Part shown: in pieces, positions 1 to 10,554 of the stretch | Layout of the letters: every line of letters begins with the position of its first letter | Position numbering within the stretch: position 1 is the first letter of the stretch | Assembly (NCBI RefSeq): GCF_042653765.1 | Contig: NZ_JBHSEZ010000028.1 | Span: 62,001 to 126,000, forward strand | DNA from: Castellaniella denitrificans | GTDB lineage: Bacteria > Pseudomonadota > Gammaproteobacteria > Burkholderiales > Burkholderiaceae_B | Direction: 5' to 3' | Length of the DNA: 64,000 bases | Position numbers and translations under genes: made by a program | Notes under the pieces: generated by a model | Database searches by the model: none | Told to the model about the DNA's origin: nothing | Seen by the model: only the letters and a program-made list of their open reading frames with translations

Positions 1-1
1 C

Positions 2-811
2 AATAAGGTATCATCGATCAAGCCGATCACGAGAATCTATGACCACGTGGCGATGGCAGGCTATTTGAGTCTGCAGCGCTACTACAGGTCCGGCCATTTC
101 GAGCCACATGATTATGGTGCAAAGCGACTGATCATGACGGGGGACACGTTCATCGGCAGGACCGGGTTGGCACAGAAAGCGGGGCGTCGGGTTCTGTTCT
201 ATGCCCCTACCTGGGAAGGCGGAGTGCCCATAGAAAATTACTCCAGCTTGGGCAGTCCTCGGGTACTTTCTGTGCTGCGGCATTTTGCCGGTCTGGCTGG
301 TGTGTCGGACGTTTTGATTAAACCGCACCCGAACCTGGGGCACCGCCTGGGCATGTATACAGAGCATCTGCTTTCCCTGGCGTATGGATTGCGGCGCGAG
401 GGCTTTAAAGTGTTCCTGCACAGGAACAATATCCGGCTTTCAGTTTTACAACGGATGCGCCTGGCTGCGACAGGTGTGGAAAGTGCGGATCGCCTGGAAG
501 CCTTTCAGGCCGCGCATGCTTTGATCGATGTCTCCGCCATGGAAACGCAGTGTGTCAATGAGCGCATTCCTTATCATGTGCTGTCGAGCAACATGGAATC
601 CCTCGAGCGGTACACCGCACCGGAACATTGGCGGCTATATCGCCAGATAGCCGTTCGTATGGACGGGAGTGATTCGGTGCTGCCGGATAGCTTGGGTGGA
701 GGCGTGGCCGAGGACTTCAGGTCCCGATTGATTTCCTACAGCGATCCCGCATGGCGGGACCAGTCACCGGGGCAGCGTCTGAGGGGTTTCCTCGAGTATG
801 TTGCAGCGTGA
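2..811 (+). CDS. Capsule polymer glycerophosphate/glycosyl transferase-like protein (5' end outside window)
   Basis: The frame is open to the left edge, so the N-terminus is missing; a GTG at 47 is in frame but probably internal. The visible 255 or so residues resemble the C-terminal half of GT-B enzymes of the CDP-glycerol:polyglycerophosphate transferase (TagB/TagF) type. They carry a YAPTWEG motif near 205-225 and a KPHPN motif near 320, both typical of nucleotide-donor binding there. It is followed with a 14-bp overlap by kpsC, so a role in building the capsule polymer or its linker is likely. Its DNA is clearly less GC-rich than the rest of the window (the first 60 bases are half A+T), which fits recent acquisition. 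Family assignment is by motif only; another capsule glycosyltransferase is possible. Confidence 0.5.
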   Translation, partial: NKVSSIKPITRIYDHVAMAGYLSLQRYYRSGHFEPHDYGAKRLIMTGDTFIGRTGLAQKAGRRVLFYAPTWEGGVPIENYSSLGSPRVLSVLRHFAGLAGVSDVLIKPHPNLGHRLGMYTEHLLSLAYGLRREGFKVFLHRNNIRLSVLQRMRLAATGVESADRLEAFQAAHALIDVSAMETQCVNERIPYHVLSSNMESLERYTAPEHWRLYRQIAVRMDGSDSVLPDSLGGGVAEDFRSRLISYSDPAWRDQSPGQRLRGFLEYVAA

Positions 812-2900
812 TGGGTGCGGCAGTCTGATGTTTATTGGTGTTTTTTCGAACGGTATCCTGCGCAATCGGGTGGCGGAGTGTTTGCTGCGAAGCTCTTTCG
901 TGCGGGTAACTGGGAGCCGTGCCCGCCCAGACGTTGGTCGAATAGCTGGCTGGGGCTGCAAGCAGAATACTCGACACGCCTTTCGGTACGCCAGCGAGCG
1001 CGGCCTGCCGTTTCTTCGCCTTGAAGACGGCTTCCTGCGTTCCTATGGCGTCGGCTCCGGCTGCCCCCAACTGTCCCTGATCGTCGACGAACAGGGCATT
1101 TATTACGACGGCACCCAGGAATCGGCGCTGGAATCCTTGTTGCAGTCCGATCGGGATGTGCTGTTGGGAATTCAGGTCGAAGTCGCCCGAGCGCGCTCGC
1201 TGATACGGGAGCATGGCTTGAGCAAGTACAACCATGCTCCGGGTCTGTCGGCCGATTTGCTGCGTCAGAGTGATGTGGCGCGCGTGCTGGTCGTAGATCA
1301 GACTGAGGGGGATGTCAGCGTCTCGCTGGGCGGGGCGTCGGCCTGGACCTTCCGGTCGATGCTGGACGTGGCGCGCCGCGAGAACCCCGGCGCTACTATT
1401 TATGTGAAGACCCATCCCGAGGTATCTGCGGGCGCAAAGCGCGGCTATTTGTCGGATGCGGCCGAGGATGAGCGCACCGTGCTGCTGCGACAGGCGGTGA
1501 ATCCGATCGACCTGGTCCAGCGAATGGATCGCGTCTATGTGGTGTCGTCCACCATGGGGTTCGAGGCCTTGCTGCTCGGAAAGCCGGTGACCGTCTTCGG
1601 TCTGCCCTGGTATGCCGGTTGGGGAGTGACGGATGATCGCCAGATCTGCCGCCGCCGATCGCGCCGCAGGTCCGTCGACGAGCTGTTCGCGGCGGCCTAT
1701 TTTCACTACACCCGCTATCTGGACCCCTCGACGCACCAGCCGGGTACGATATTCGATGTGATTGACTGGCTGGTCCTGCAGAAGCGTGTGCATGGCCGGT
1801 ATCGCGGCCGAATGATCTGTGTGGGTTTGCGCCGCTGGAAGGCCGCCAATCTGAGGCCTCTGTTGTCCTTGGGGCAGGGGCCGGCGCTGTTTGTGCCGGA
1901 TGCCCGGCGGGCGGCCCGCCTACGCCCGGGACCGGACGACAGCCTAGTGTGCTGGGGGCGTGAGCCGCCCAAGGGTGTCGCGGAATTGGCGGCCGCCAGT
2001 GGCGCGCGTCTGGTGCGCATGGAGGATGGCTTTGTCCGGTCGGTGGGCTTGGGGTCGGACATGATTCCGCCGCAGTCCCTGGTGCTGGATGAGACCGGCC
2101 TGTATTTCGATCCGACCAGGCCATCCGATCTGGAAAATCTGTTGAACCAACACACCTGGTCGGCCGACGATCTGCGGCGCGCGGAATCCGTGCGCCAGTT
2201 CATCGTGACGCATGGCATCACCAAATACAACCTGGAGCCGCGCACACCGGTGTCCTGGCAGTCTGGCGGCCGTCCGGTGGTGCTGGTGCCGGGCCAGGTG
2301 GAAGACGACGCGTCGATCCGTTTCGGTTGTACGGACGTCAGGACCAACCTGGCGCTGTTGCGGGCCGCCCGCGAGGCGCATCCGGGTGCGTTCATCGTCT
2401 ACAAGCCGCATCCGGATGTGGCCTCGGGCAATCGCCAGGGCGTGGTGTCCGAGGCACAGGCACTGGCCTACGCGGACCATGTGGAGACGCGGTGTTCCGT
2501 GATCAGTTGCATCGAGGCCTGCGATGCGGTGCACACGATGACGTCGCTGACGGGCTTCGATGCGCTGCTGCGGCATAAAAAGGTGGTGACCTACGGCCAG
2601 CCGTTCTATGCGGGCTGGGGCCTGACCGAAGACCTCGTCGTGGGCGGTGCGGCCTTTGCGCGGCGCCGGCGGCGCCTGAGCCTGGCGGAATTGGTGGCCG
2701 GGACATTGCTGGACTATCCCATGTACTGGGATCCGCTGCTCAAGGGCTATACGACGTGCGAAGCGGTCTTGAACCGCTTGGTGGAAGAGCGCGATAGGCG
2801 CGCGCGAGACGGCACATTGGAACGCCTCAATCGCGGGTGGTGGGCCCGCAATCAACGCAAGTTTCACGCCATTTGGCGGGCGTGGCGCACCGCCGACTGA
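798..2900 (+). CDS. kpsC: KpsC-type capsule beta-Kdo transferase
   Basis: This 700-residue protein matches the size of KpsC/LipB (about 675 in E. coli), the cytoplasmic enzyme that with KpsS builds the poly-beta-Kdo linker on lyso-phosphatidylglycerol that anchors group 2 capsules. KpsC has two retaining transferase modules, and the duplication is visible: LEDGFLRS near residue 76 and MEDGFVRS near 407, and a YAGWG box near 272 and again near 602. KTHPEV and YKPHPDV boxes also recur. The ATG at 798 overlaps the upstream stop by 14 bp; a second in-frame ATG at 828 (MFIGVFSNG) is an equally good start by homology. Gene order KpsC then KpsS supports the call. Confidence 0.9.
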   Translation: MLQRDGCGSLMFIGVFSNGILRNRVAECLLRSSFVRVTGSRARPDVGRIAGWGCKQNTRHAFRYASERGLPFLRLEDGFLRSYGVGSGCPQLSLIVDEQGIYYDGTQESALESLLQSDRDVLLGIQVEVARARSLIREHGLSKYNHAPGLSADLLRQSDVARVLVVDQTEGDVSVSLGGASAWTFRSMLDVARRENPGATIYVKTHPEVSAGAKRGYLSDAAEDERTVLLRQAVNPIDLVQRMDRVYVVSSTMGFEALLLGKPVTVFGLPWYAGWGVTDDRQICRRRSRRRSVDELFAAAYFHYTRYLDPSTHQPGTIFDVIDWLVLQKRVHGRYRGRMICVGLRRWKAANLRPLLSLGQGPALFVPDARRAARLRPGPDDSLVCWGREPPKGVAELAAASGARLVRMEDGFVRSVGLGSDMIPPQSLVLDETGLYFDPTRPSDLENLLNQHTWSADDLRRAESVRQFIVTHGITKYNLEPRTPVSWQSGGRPVVLVPGQVEDDASIRFGCTDVRTNLALLRAAREAHPGAFIVYKPHPDVASGNRQGVVSEAQALAYADHVETRCSVISCIEACDAVHTMTSLTGFDALLRHKKVVTYGQPFYAGWGLTEDLVVGGAAFARRRRRLSLAELVAGTLLDYPMYWDPLLKGYTTCEAVLNRLVEERDRRARDGTLERLNRGWWARNQRKFHAIWRAWRTAD

Positions 2901-2923
2901 CCGGTTTTGGAGGGGATTACGGC

Positions 2924-4117
2924 ATGCGCCGTACGTTTTTGTTCTTGCAGGGGCCTTGCACGCCTTTCTTTCGTGAATTGGCACGGGCGCTGCGCGGCCA
3001 GGGGCATTGCGTGCGCCGGGTGAATTTCACAGCCGGCGATTTGCTGTACTGGCGCCTCGGACAAGCCGTGTCTTTTCGAGGGCATTTGTCGCAATTGCCG
3101 TCTTTTTATGAACAGCATGTGCGGCAGTGGGGGGTGACGGACCTGGTGCTGTTCGGGGATTGCCGCCCCGTGCACCGGCCAGCGGTGGCGTTGGCCCGGC
3201 GCCTGGGATTGCGCGCGCATGTGTTCGAGGAAGGCTATTTTCGTCCGCATCGCATCACGCTGGAACGCGGCGGAGTCAATGCGCATTCGCCGCTGATGGC
3301 CGTGTTGCATCAGGATGCCGCGACTGATTTTCCGCCACCCACCGTCCCCACCGCCTTCAAGTCGCCGTTCTGGCGCCGGGCGGTGCACGATGTGGCGTAC
3401 CACGTCGCCGGTATGGCCAATCCCGTGCTGTTTCCGTTTTATCGCAATCATGCGCGCTACATCGCGCCGCTGGAATACTTGGGTTATGCGTGGCGCCTGC
3501 CTCTGTTGCGTTGGTATCGCGGGCGCGATGACCGGATGCTCCGAACCTTGTTGCGCCAGCGCAGGCGCTTTTTCGTGCTGCCCTTGCAACTGGATGGGGA
3601 CAGCCAGATTCGTCAGCATTCGCCCTACGGCAACATGCGGGAATTGATGGACGGGGTGCTGGCATCCTTTGCCAGGCGCGCACCGGCCGATGCGGTGCTG
3701 GTGGTCAAGAATCATCCGCTGGACCCGGGTCTGGCCAGACATGGCCGCGTGTTGCGACGCCTGGTGCGGCACCACGGCCTGCGGGGCCGCGTGTTCTATA
3801 TGGAAACGGGACAGCTGCCCAGATTGCTGCGTCAGGCCGCCGGCGTGGTGACCGTCAACAGCACGGTGGGGCCGCTGGCGCTGGAAGCCGGCTTGCCCCT
3901 GATGGTGCTGGGGCGTGCGTTGTATGCCCAGCCAGGGCTGGTGCATCAGGGCGACTTAGACAGCTTCTGGACAGCGGACGCGACGCCTGACGGGGGGCGT
4001 TTTCATCGTTTGAGACAGCGGGTGCTGTCCCAGGCGACGGTCAACGGCGGTTTTTACTGCCCGCAGGGGATTGCCCTGGCGGTGCGCAACAGCTTGCCGC
4101 GTTTGCTGGAGGCCTGA
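2924..4117 (+). CDS. kpsS: KpsS-type capsule Kdo transferase
   Basis: KpsS/LipA adds the first Kdo to the lipid acceptor of group 2 capsular polysaccharide; KpsC then extends it. The 397-residue product starts MRRTFLFLQGPCTPFF, the usual KpsS N-terminus (about 389 residues in E. coli). The start at 2924 was chosen over an upstream in-frame ATG at 2837 because a strong GGAGGGG lies 8 bases before it and the family begins here. The EEGYFRPHRITLE segment near residue 105 and the KNHPLDP box near 263 are family hallmarks. The gene sits 23 bp after kpsC, and its TGA overlaps the ATG of the next gene, so translation is coupled. Confidence 0.9.
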   Translation: MRRTFLFLQGPCTPFFRELARALRGQGHCVRRVNFTAGDLLYWRLGQAVSFRGHLSQLPSFYEQHVRQWGVTDLVLFGDCRPVHRPAVALARRLGLRAHVFEEGYFRPHRITLERGGVNAHSPLMAVLHQDAATDFPPPTVPTAFKSPFWRRAVHDVAYHVAGMANPVLFPFYRNHARYIAPLEYLGYAWRLPLLRWYRGRDDRMLRTLLRQRRRFFVLPLQLDGDSQIRQHSPYGNMRELMDGVLASFARRAPADAVLVVKNHPLDPGLARHGRVLRRLVRHHGLRGRVFYMETGQLPRLLRQAAGVVTVNSTVGPLALEAGLPLMVLGRALYAQPGLVHQGDLDSFWTADATPDGGRFHRLRQRVLSQATVNGGFYCPQGIALAVRNSLPRLLEA

Positions 4118-4866
4118 TGCGACGCATCCTCATCACCGGCGCCACCAGCGCCATCGGTTCGGCGCTGGCCTGGGAATATGCGGCGCCAGGCGTGACTCTC
4201 ATCCTGCATGGCCGCCGTCAGGACGTACTGGCGCGGGTCGCCCAGGCCTGCGAGGCGCGCGGCGCGATGGTGCGGTGTCATGGTCTCGACGTGCGCGACG
4301 GCCCGGCGCTTCAGGCCTGGCTGGCCGGGCTGGAGCCGCTGGACCTGGTCGTCATCAACGCCGGCATGAACACGCATGTGGGGCCGGGTGGTGAACCGGA
4401 GTCCTGGGACGAGGTGGACGCCCTGCTGGATGTGAACCTCAAGGCCTCCATGCGGATCGCCCAGGCGGTGCTGCCGGCCATGCGGGCGCGGGGCAGAGGG
4501 CAGATCGCCTTGATGAGTTCGCTGGCCGGATATTTCGGTCTGCCGGTCACCCCGGCCTACAGCGCCAGCAAGGCCGGCATCAAGGCCTATGGCGAGGCCC
4601 TGCGCGGCTGGCTGGCCCCCGAGGGCATCCGCGTGAGCGTGATCATGCCCGGCTACGTCGAATCGCCGATGTGCGCCGCCATGCCCGGTCCCAAGCCTTT
4701 TCTGTGGACACCGGACCGCGCCGCGCGCGCCATCCGGCGCGGTCTGGCGCGGGATCGGGCGCGTATCAGCTTTCCCTTCCCCCTGAACTGGGGTGCTTGG
4801 TGGCTGGCCGTGCTGCCGGCCGCGCTGTCGCATCGGATCGTGCGCTGGATGGGCTATGGGGTTTGA
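4117..4866 (+). CDS. Short-chain dehydrogenase/reductase in the capsule operon
   Basis: A classical SDR of 249 residues. It has the nucleotide-binding GATSAIGSALA at 7-17, NAG near 87-89, the catalytic Ser in MSSLAG near 134 and YSASK with Tyr148 and Lys152. A substrate cannot be read from the sequence; NAD(P)-dependent oxidation or reduction of a sugar or acyl intermediate of the capsule is inferred. The start overlaps the kpsS stop (ATGA). From memory, the Burkholderia pseudomallei capsule I locus has a similar run of KpsS-like, SDR and membrane protein genes (wcbO-wcbP-wcbQ), which supports a capsule function; this would need an alignment. Confidence 0.85.
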   Translation: MRRILITGATSAIGSALAWEYAAPGVTLILHGRRQDVLARVAQACEARGAMVRCHGLDVRDGPALQAWLAGLEPLDLVVINAGMNTHVGPGGEPESWDEVDALLDVNLKASMRIAQAVLPAMRARGRGQIALMSSLAGYFGLPVTPAYSASKAGIKAYGEALRGWLAPEGIRVSVIMPGYVESPMCAAMPGPKPFLWTPDRAARAIRRGLARDRARISFPFPLNWGAWWLAVLPAALSHRIVRWMGYGV

Positions 4867-6445
4867 CCCCGATCTGATCTCGATGCTGGCGGCGACAGGG
4901 GTGGGTGTCGCGCTGTCCGTCGCCATCGAGCGCCTGATGGTGCCGCCCCCGCCGCTGAGCCGGCCGGCGGCGGCCTGGGCGGTGCATGCGGGCATCTGGT
5001 GCCTGGCGCACGCGGCTCTGACGTTGCTGCTGGGGCGGCCCTGGTTTGCGGCGGCGGTGGTGTCCGCCTTCTGGCTGGTGCTGGTGCAGGTGAACAATGC
5101 CAAGTACAAATCCCTGCGCGAGCCCTTTGTCTTCCACGATTACGAATACTTTACCGACGCGGTCCGTCATCCGCGCCTGTATATCCCGTTTCTGGGCTGG
5201 GCGAAATTCTCGGGAGCGACGATCGGTGTGCTGCTGGCCGTGGCGGTCGGTCTGTGGGCAGAGGAATCGCTGGAAGACCGCTGGAACTGGACCGGGCACC
5301 TGGGCGGGCTGAGCGTGGTGGCGCTGTCGGGGGCACTGTTGCTGTGGGGTGGGGCGCGGCGCCTGCCGGTGGCGACCTTCCAGCCGGCGCGCGATCTGGC
5401 GGCGTTGGGGTTCATGGCCTCGCTATGGCGGTATGCTTGCGCGGCGGGGCGCCTGCCGTGCGTGGGGTCACCCTTCGATTTTGTGGCGGCGGTCGGGCCG
5501 GGCTCTGGCGTGCAGTCGGCCGACCGGCGGGCATTGTCAACGGGGCTGGCGTCTCAGCGGGCCAGGGCGTTCAGGCAAGATCTGCCGCACATGGTCGCCA
5601 TCCAGAGCGAATCGTTTTTTGACCCGCGCGCGGTGGTGCCGGGCATACGAGGCGACGTGCTGGCGCAGTTCGATCGCTTGTGTGCGGATGCGGTCCTGCA
5701 GGGCGGGCTGGCTGTGCCTGCATGGGGCGCCAATACCATCCGCACCGAATTTGCCTTTCTGTCAGGCATCGCGGCGGAGCGGCTGGGGGTGCATCGTTTC
5801 AATCCTTACCGGGCGCTGGTGGCGGGGTGGCGGCTGGCCTCGCTGGCGTCCTGGCTGAAGGATCTGGGGTATCGCACGGTTTGCGTGCATCCGTATCCGG
5901 CCGGTTTCTATCAGCGAAATCGTGTCTATCCGCGATTGGGTTTCGACGCTTTTCTGGATATTCAGGCCTTTGCCGGGGTGTCCACGGCCGAGCCGTATGT
6001 GGAAGACCGCGCCGTGGCGGACAAGGTCGCCGGCCTGCTGCGGCAGTCCGGGCAGCCCCTGTTCGTGATGGCCATCACCATGGAAAACCATGGCCCCCTG
6101 CATCTGGAAGCGGCTCGACCGGACGAGGCCGATGCCTTGTATACCCGGCCGCCGCCGCCCGGCTGCGAGGACCTGACGATCTATTTGCGCCATCTGCGCC
6201 ATGCCGACCAGATGGCCGCCAGCCTGCGCGACACACTGGAATCCCTGGGTCGGCCCGCCAGCCTGTGCTGGTATGGCGATCACGTGCCCATCCTGCCGGA
6301 AGTCTATCGGCGCTATGGTCTGCCCTCGGGCCGGGTGCCCTATGTCTGCTGGAACAACTGGGCATCCGGCCCGGGCCGGTCGCTGGACCTCGCCGCCGAA
6401 GACCTGTCGCGGCACTGGTTGCGGGGCGCCGGCCTGATGCTGTGA
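4856..6445 (+). CDS. Membrane-bound sulfatase/LtaS-family transferase, capsule-associated
   Basis: A protein of 529 residues with about four or five hydrophobic segments in the first 180, then a soluble alkaline phosphatase/sulfatase fold. Motifs of the LtaS/OpgB phosphoglycerol-transferase group are visible: IQSESFFDP near 245, NTIRTEF near 292 with the likely nucleophile Thr, and YGDHVP near 472 with the metal-binding Asp and His. Such enzymes move phosphoglycerol or phosphoethanolamine from phospholipids to extracytoplasmic glycans. I chose the ATG at 4856 (MGFDPDLIS), which overlaps the SDR stop by 11 bp, because the longer frame from 4793 runs through the SDR gene. A capsule-decorating transferase is inferred from context; sulfatase activity cannot be excluded. 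Confidence 0.7.
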   Translation: MGFDPDLISMLAATGVGVALSVAIERLMVPPPPLSRPAAAWAVHAGIWCLAHAALTLLLGRPWFAAAVVSAFWLVLVQVNNAKYKSLREPFVFHDYEYFTDAVRHPRLYIPFLGWAKFSGATIGVLLAVAVGLWAEESLEDRWNWTGHLGGLSVVALSGALLLWGGARRLPVATFQPARDLAALGFMASLWRYACAAGRLPCVGSPFDFVAAVGPGSGVQSADRRALSTGLASQRARAFRQDLPHMVAIQSESFFDPRAVVPGIRGDVLAQFDRLCADAVLQGGLAVPAWGANTIRTEFAFLSGIAAERLGVHRFNPYRALVAGWRLASLASWLKDLGYRTVCVHPYPAGFYQRNRVYPRLGFDAFLDIQAFAGVSTAEPYVEDRAVADKVAGLLRQSGQPLFVMAITMENHGPLHLEAARPDEADALYTRPPPPGCEDLTIYLRHLRHADQMAASLRDTLESLGRPASLCWYGDHVPILPEVYRRYGLPSGRVPYVCWNNWASGPGRSLDLAAEDLSRHWLRGAGLML

Positions 6446-6507
6446 CCGTTTCGTCCGTCGGGATTTTTCGGTCTGGCTGTGTTGCTTGGTGCGCAACGTG
6501 CTACGTT

Positions 6508-6728
6508 ATGATAAGTCTTTCCGGCACAAAAGGCTGAGGCGCTTCTTCGAGACAGGGGCCATGTCGGGCGTCCAGGCAAGTCATGGCAAGCGGCTTCGGC
6601 TGCAGTTGGCTGCGCCCCATACCGCCGTGGGGCTGTCCGACCTGGATATTCCGGGGTTTGATCTGCATCTCTTGAAAGGTCTCAAGGACGGCAATGCCTA
6701 CATATTGGACTATGAAGACTATCATTGA
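6508..6728 (+). pseudogene. higB: Decayed HigB-family toxin remnant
   Basis: The residue string from SFRHKRLRRFFETG to DYEDYH matches both ends of the HigB (PF05015, RelE-like) mRNA interferase. It is about 20 residues short of the usual 92 or so. The gap falls between LHLLKG and KDGNAY, where the family has its conserved W..GNWR..F core strands; the deletion is in frame. The expected start is also damaged: ATG at 6508 reads ATGATAAGTC, one base short of the ATGATAAAGTC that would put the start in the toxin frame, so it runs to a stop after nine codons. In-frame starts are only TTG 6486, GTG 6489 and GTG 6498. A functional toxin is unlikely. The TGA overlaps the higA ATG, as in intact higBA operons. 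Confidence 0.75.
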
Positions 6729-7021
6729 TGACAATGCATAATCCCCCCCATCCAGGCGAGTTCATCTCGGCCGTTTATCTGGAACCCAATGGGGTCAGTG
6801 GCCGCGAATTGGCGGAAAGTCTGGGCGTGGCGGCTTCCACGCTCAGCCGGGTGTTGAATGGCTCCAGTCGAGTGACGCCCGAAATGGCGCTGCGTCTCTC
6901 GAAGGCGGTCGGGCGCAGTCCGGAAAGCTGGCTGGCCATGCAGGATGCGCATGATTTGTGGCTTGCACGGCAGCGGGTCGATCTGCAGGGCGTCAGCCGT
7001 CTGGCTTTTGCCGCGTCTTGA
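6728..7021 (+). CDS. higA: HigA-family antitoxin, XRE-type DNA-binding protein
   Basis: A 97-residue HigA. The N-terminal HPGEFISAVYLEP is the family signature and is followed by a helix-turn-helix (GRELAESLGVAASTLSRVLNG, about residues 26-46) and the SPESWLAMQ segment of the dimer interface. It neutralises HigB and represses the higBA promoter. The ATG at 6728 overlaps the higB stop (TGATG); a further ATG lies at 6734. No frame or motif damage is seen, in contrast to the toxin. Its stop codon at 7019-7021 is part of the -35 element of the clpB heat-shock promoter, so the modules are packed without any spacer. Confidence 0.85.
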   Translation: MTMHNPPHPGEFISAVYLEPNGVSGRELAESLGVAASTLSRVLNGSSRVTPEMALRLSKAVGRSPESWLAMQDAHDLWLARQRVDLQGVSRLAFAAS

Positions 7022-7045
7022 AAATCCTCCCGCCAGCCGCATATA
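7017..7045 (+). promoter_or_regulatory. Sigma-32 (RpoH) heat-shock promoter of clpB
   Basis: CTTGAAA at 7017-7023, a 13-base spacer, then CCGCATATA at 7037-7045. The RpoH consensus is CTTGAAA, 13-14 bases, CCCCATnTA, so one base differs. It lies 50 bp before the clpB start, the expected distance, and overlaps the higA stop codon. Confidence 0.8.
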
Positions 7046-7094
7046 TATCGCATCTCGGGGCGTATGCGCCCCTTCCCCCTAAAGGGCTCCACCC

Positions 7095-9686
<2,592 letters not shown>

Positions 9687-9712
9687 GCGCCGGCGCATCG
9701 GGGTCCGCGCAG

Positions 9713-9780
9713 CGCCGGACCGCCCTCCGTTCGTCGCGTCCATTCCGGGACGCGGCGGCCGGGGAGCGGTCCGGCGTTTT
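9713..9780 (+). terminator. Rho-independent terminator after clpB
   Basis: CGCCGGACCGC (9713-9723) pairs perfectly with GCGGTCCGGCG (9766-9776), followed at once by TTTT. A smaller hairpin (CGCGTCC/GGACGCG) lies in the loop. It ends the clpB transcript before the convergent LysE-family gene. Confidence 0.7.
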
Positions 9781-9816
9781 CATTTCGCGCCGCGGTGGTG
9801 CCTCGGTCCCCGGCTG

Positions 9817-10452
9817 TCAGCGAAGCAGGAGGATCGCCAGGACGCCCAGCGCGAGCAGGATCAGGACGATGCCGGAAATGCGTTCCAGCCAGGGCAGGGA
9901 CCGCGCGAAGCGCCGCAGCACGGCCTGGTTGCCGATCATGATGGCCACCAGCACGTCCCAGCCCAGCACCGCGCCGAACATCCAGGCACCGTAGACCGCC
10001 TTCCAGCCAGCGCTCGCGTGCGGGCCGGTCAGCAGCGCGGCCAGGCTGGCGTAGAACAGCGCGTTCTTCGGGTTGAGGATGCCGGAAAGAAAGCCCATGC
10101 CGGCGGATCTTCGCCAGGCGGCGGACGAGCAGGCGGGTCCGGCCGCCCGGCCGTCCGGCAGGTCCAGGCGGCCGCGGCCCGCGTGGCGGACGAACAGGAC
10201 GCCCAGGTACAGCAGATAGGCGCAGCCGGCCGCTTGCAGGCCGATGAACAGGGGGCCGTTGGGCCGCAGCGCGGCGGTGCCGGCGAACGCGGTGACGATG
10301 AACACCCCGTTGGCCAGCGCGATGCCCGCGCAGGCGCCGCTGGCGACGCGCCAGCCGGCGGACAGGGACGTCCTGGCGATCAGGAAGAAGTCGGGGCCGG
10401 GGGAAAGCAGCGCCAGGAAATGCGCCGCGGCGATGATCAGGAATTGCTGCAT
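9817..10452 (-). CDS. LysE/RhtB-family amino-acid exporter
   Basis: A 211-residue inner-membrane protein of the LysE/RhtB superfamily, which exports amino acids and related small molecules. The N-terminus (FLALLSPGPDFFLIAR) carries the family SPGPD motif, and GILNPKNALFY near residue 130 is the second hallmark. Six hydrophobic segments are visible. I chose the ATG at 10452 (MQQFLII); a GTG nine bases upstream is in frame. The gene lies just downstream of, and co-directional with, an AraC-type regulator, a common pairing in which the regulator controls the exporter. The exported substrate cannot be told. Confidence 0.85.
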   Translation of the reverse strand: MQQFLIIAAAHFLALLSPGPDFFLIARTSLSAGWRVASGACAGIALANGVFIVTAFAGTAALRPNGPLFIGLQAAGCAYLLYLGVLFVRHAGRGRLDLPDGRAAGPACSSAAWRRSAGMGFLSGILNPKNALFYASLAALLTGPHASAGWKAVYGAWMFGAVLGWDVLVAIMIGNQAVLRRFARSLPWLERISGIVLILLALGVLAILLLR

Positions 10453-10554
10453 TCGGAGCACATGCGTGTTTTTCCGCAGTGTGCCGGCGTGCGCGCGTTC
10501 TGTATTGAAGGAAATTGCGGCCGCGCCGCGCTTCCGGGGCGGCCCGGCCCGGCA

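Noticed and set aside
6486..6507. TTG/GTG-initiated full-frame HigB starting at 6486
   Set aside because: It would add non-family residues (MVRNVLRYD) before SFRHK, and the core deletion would still inactivate the toxin. Kept as a pseudogene.
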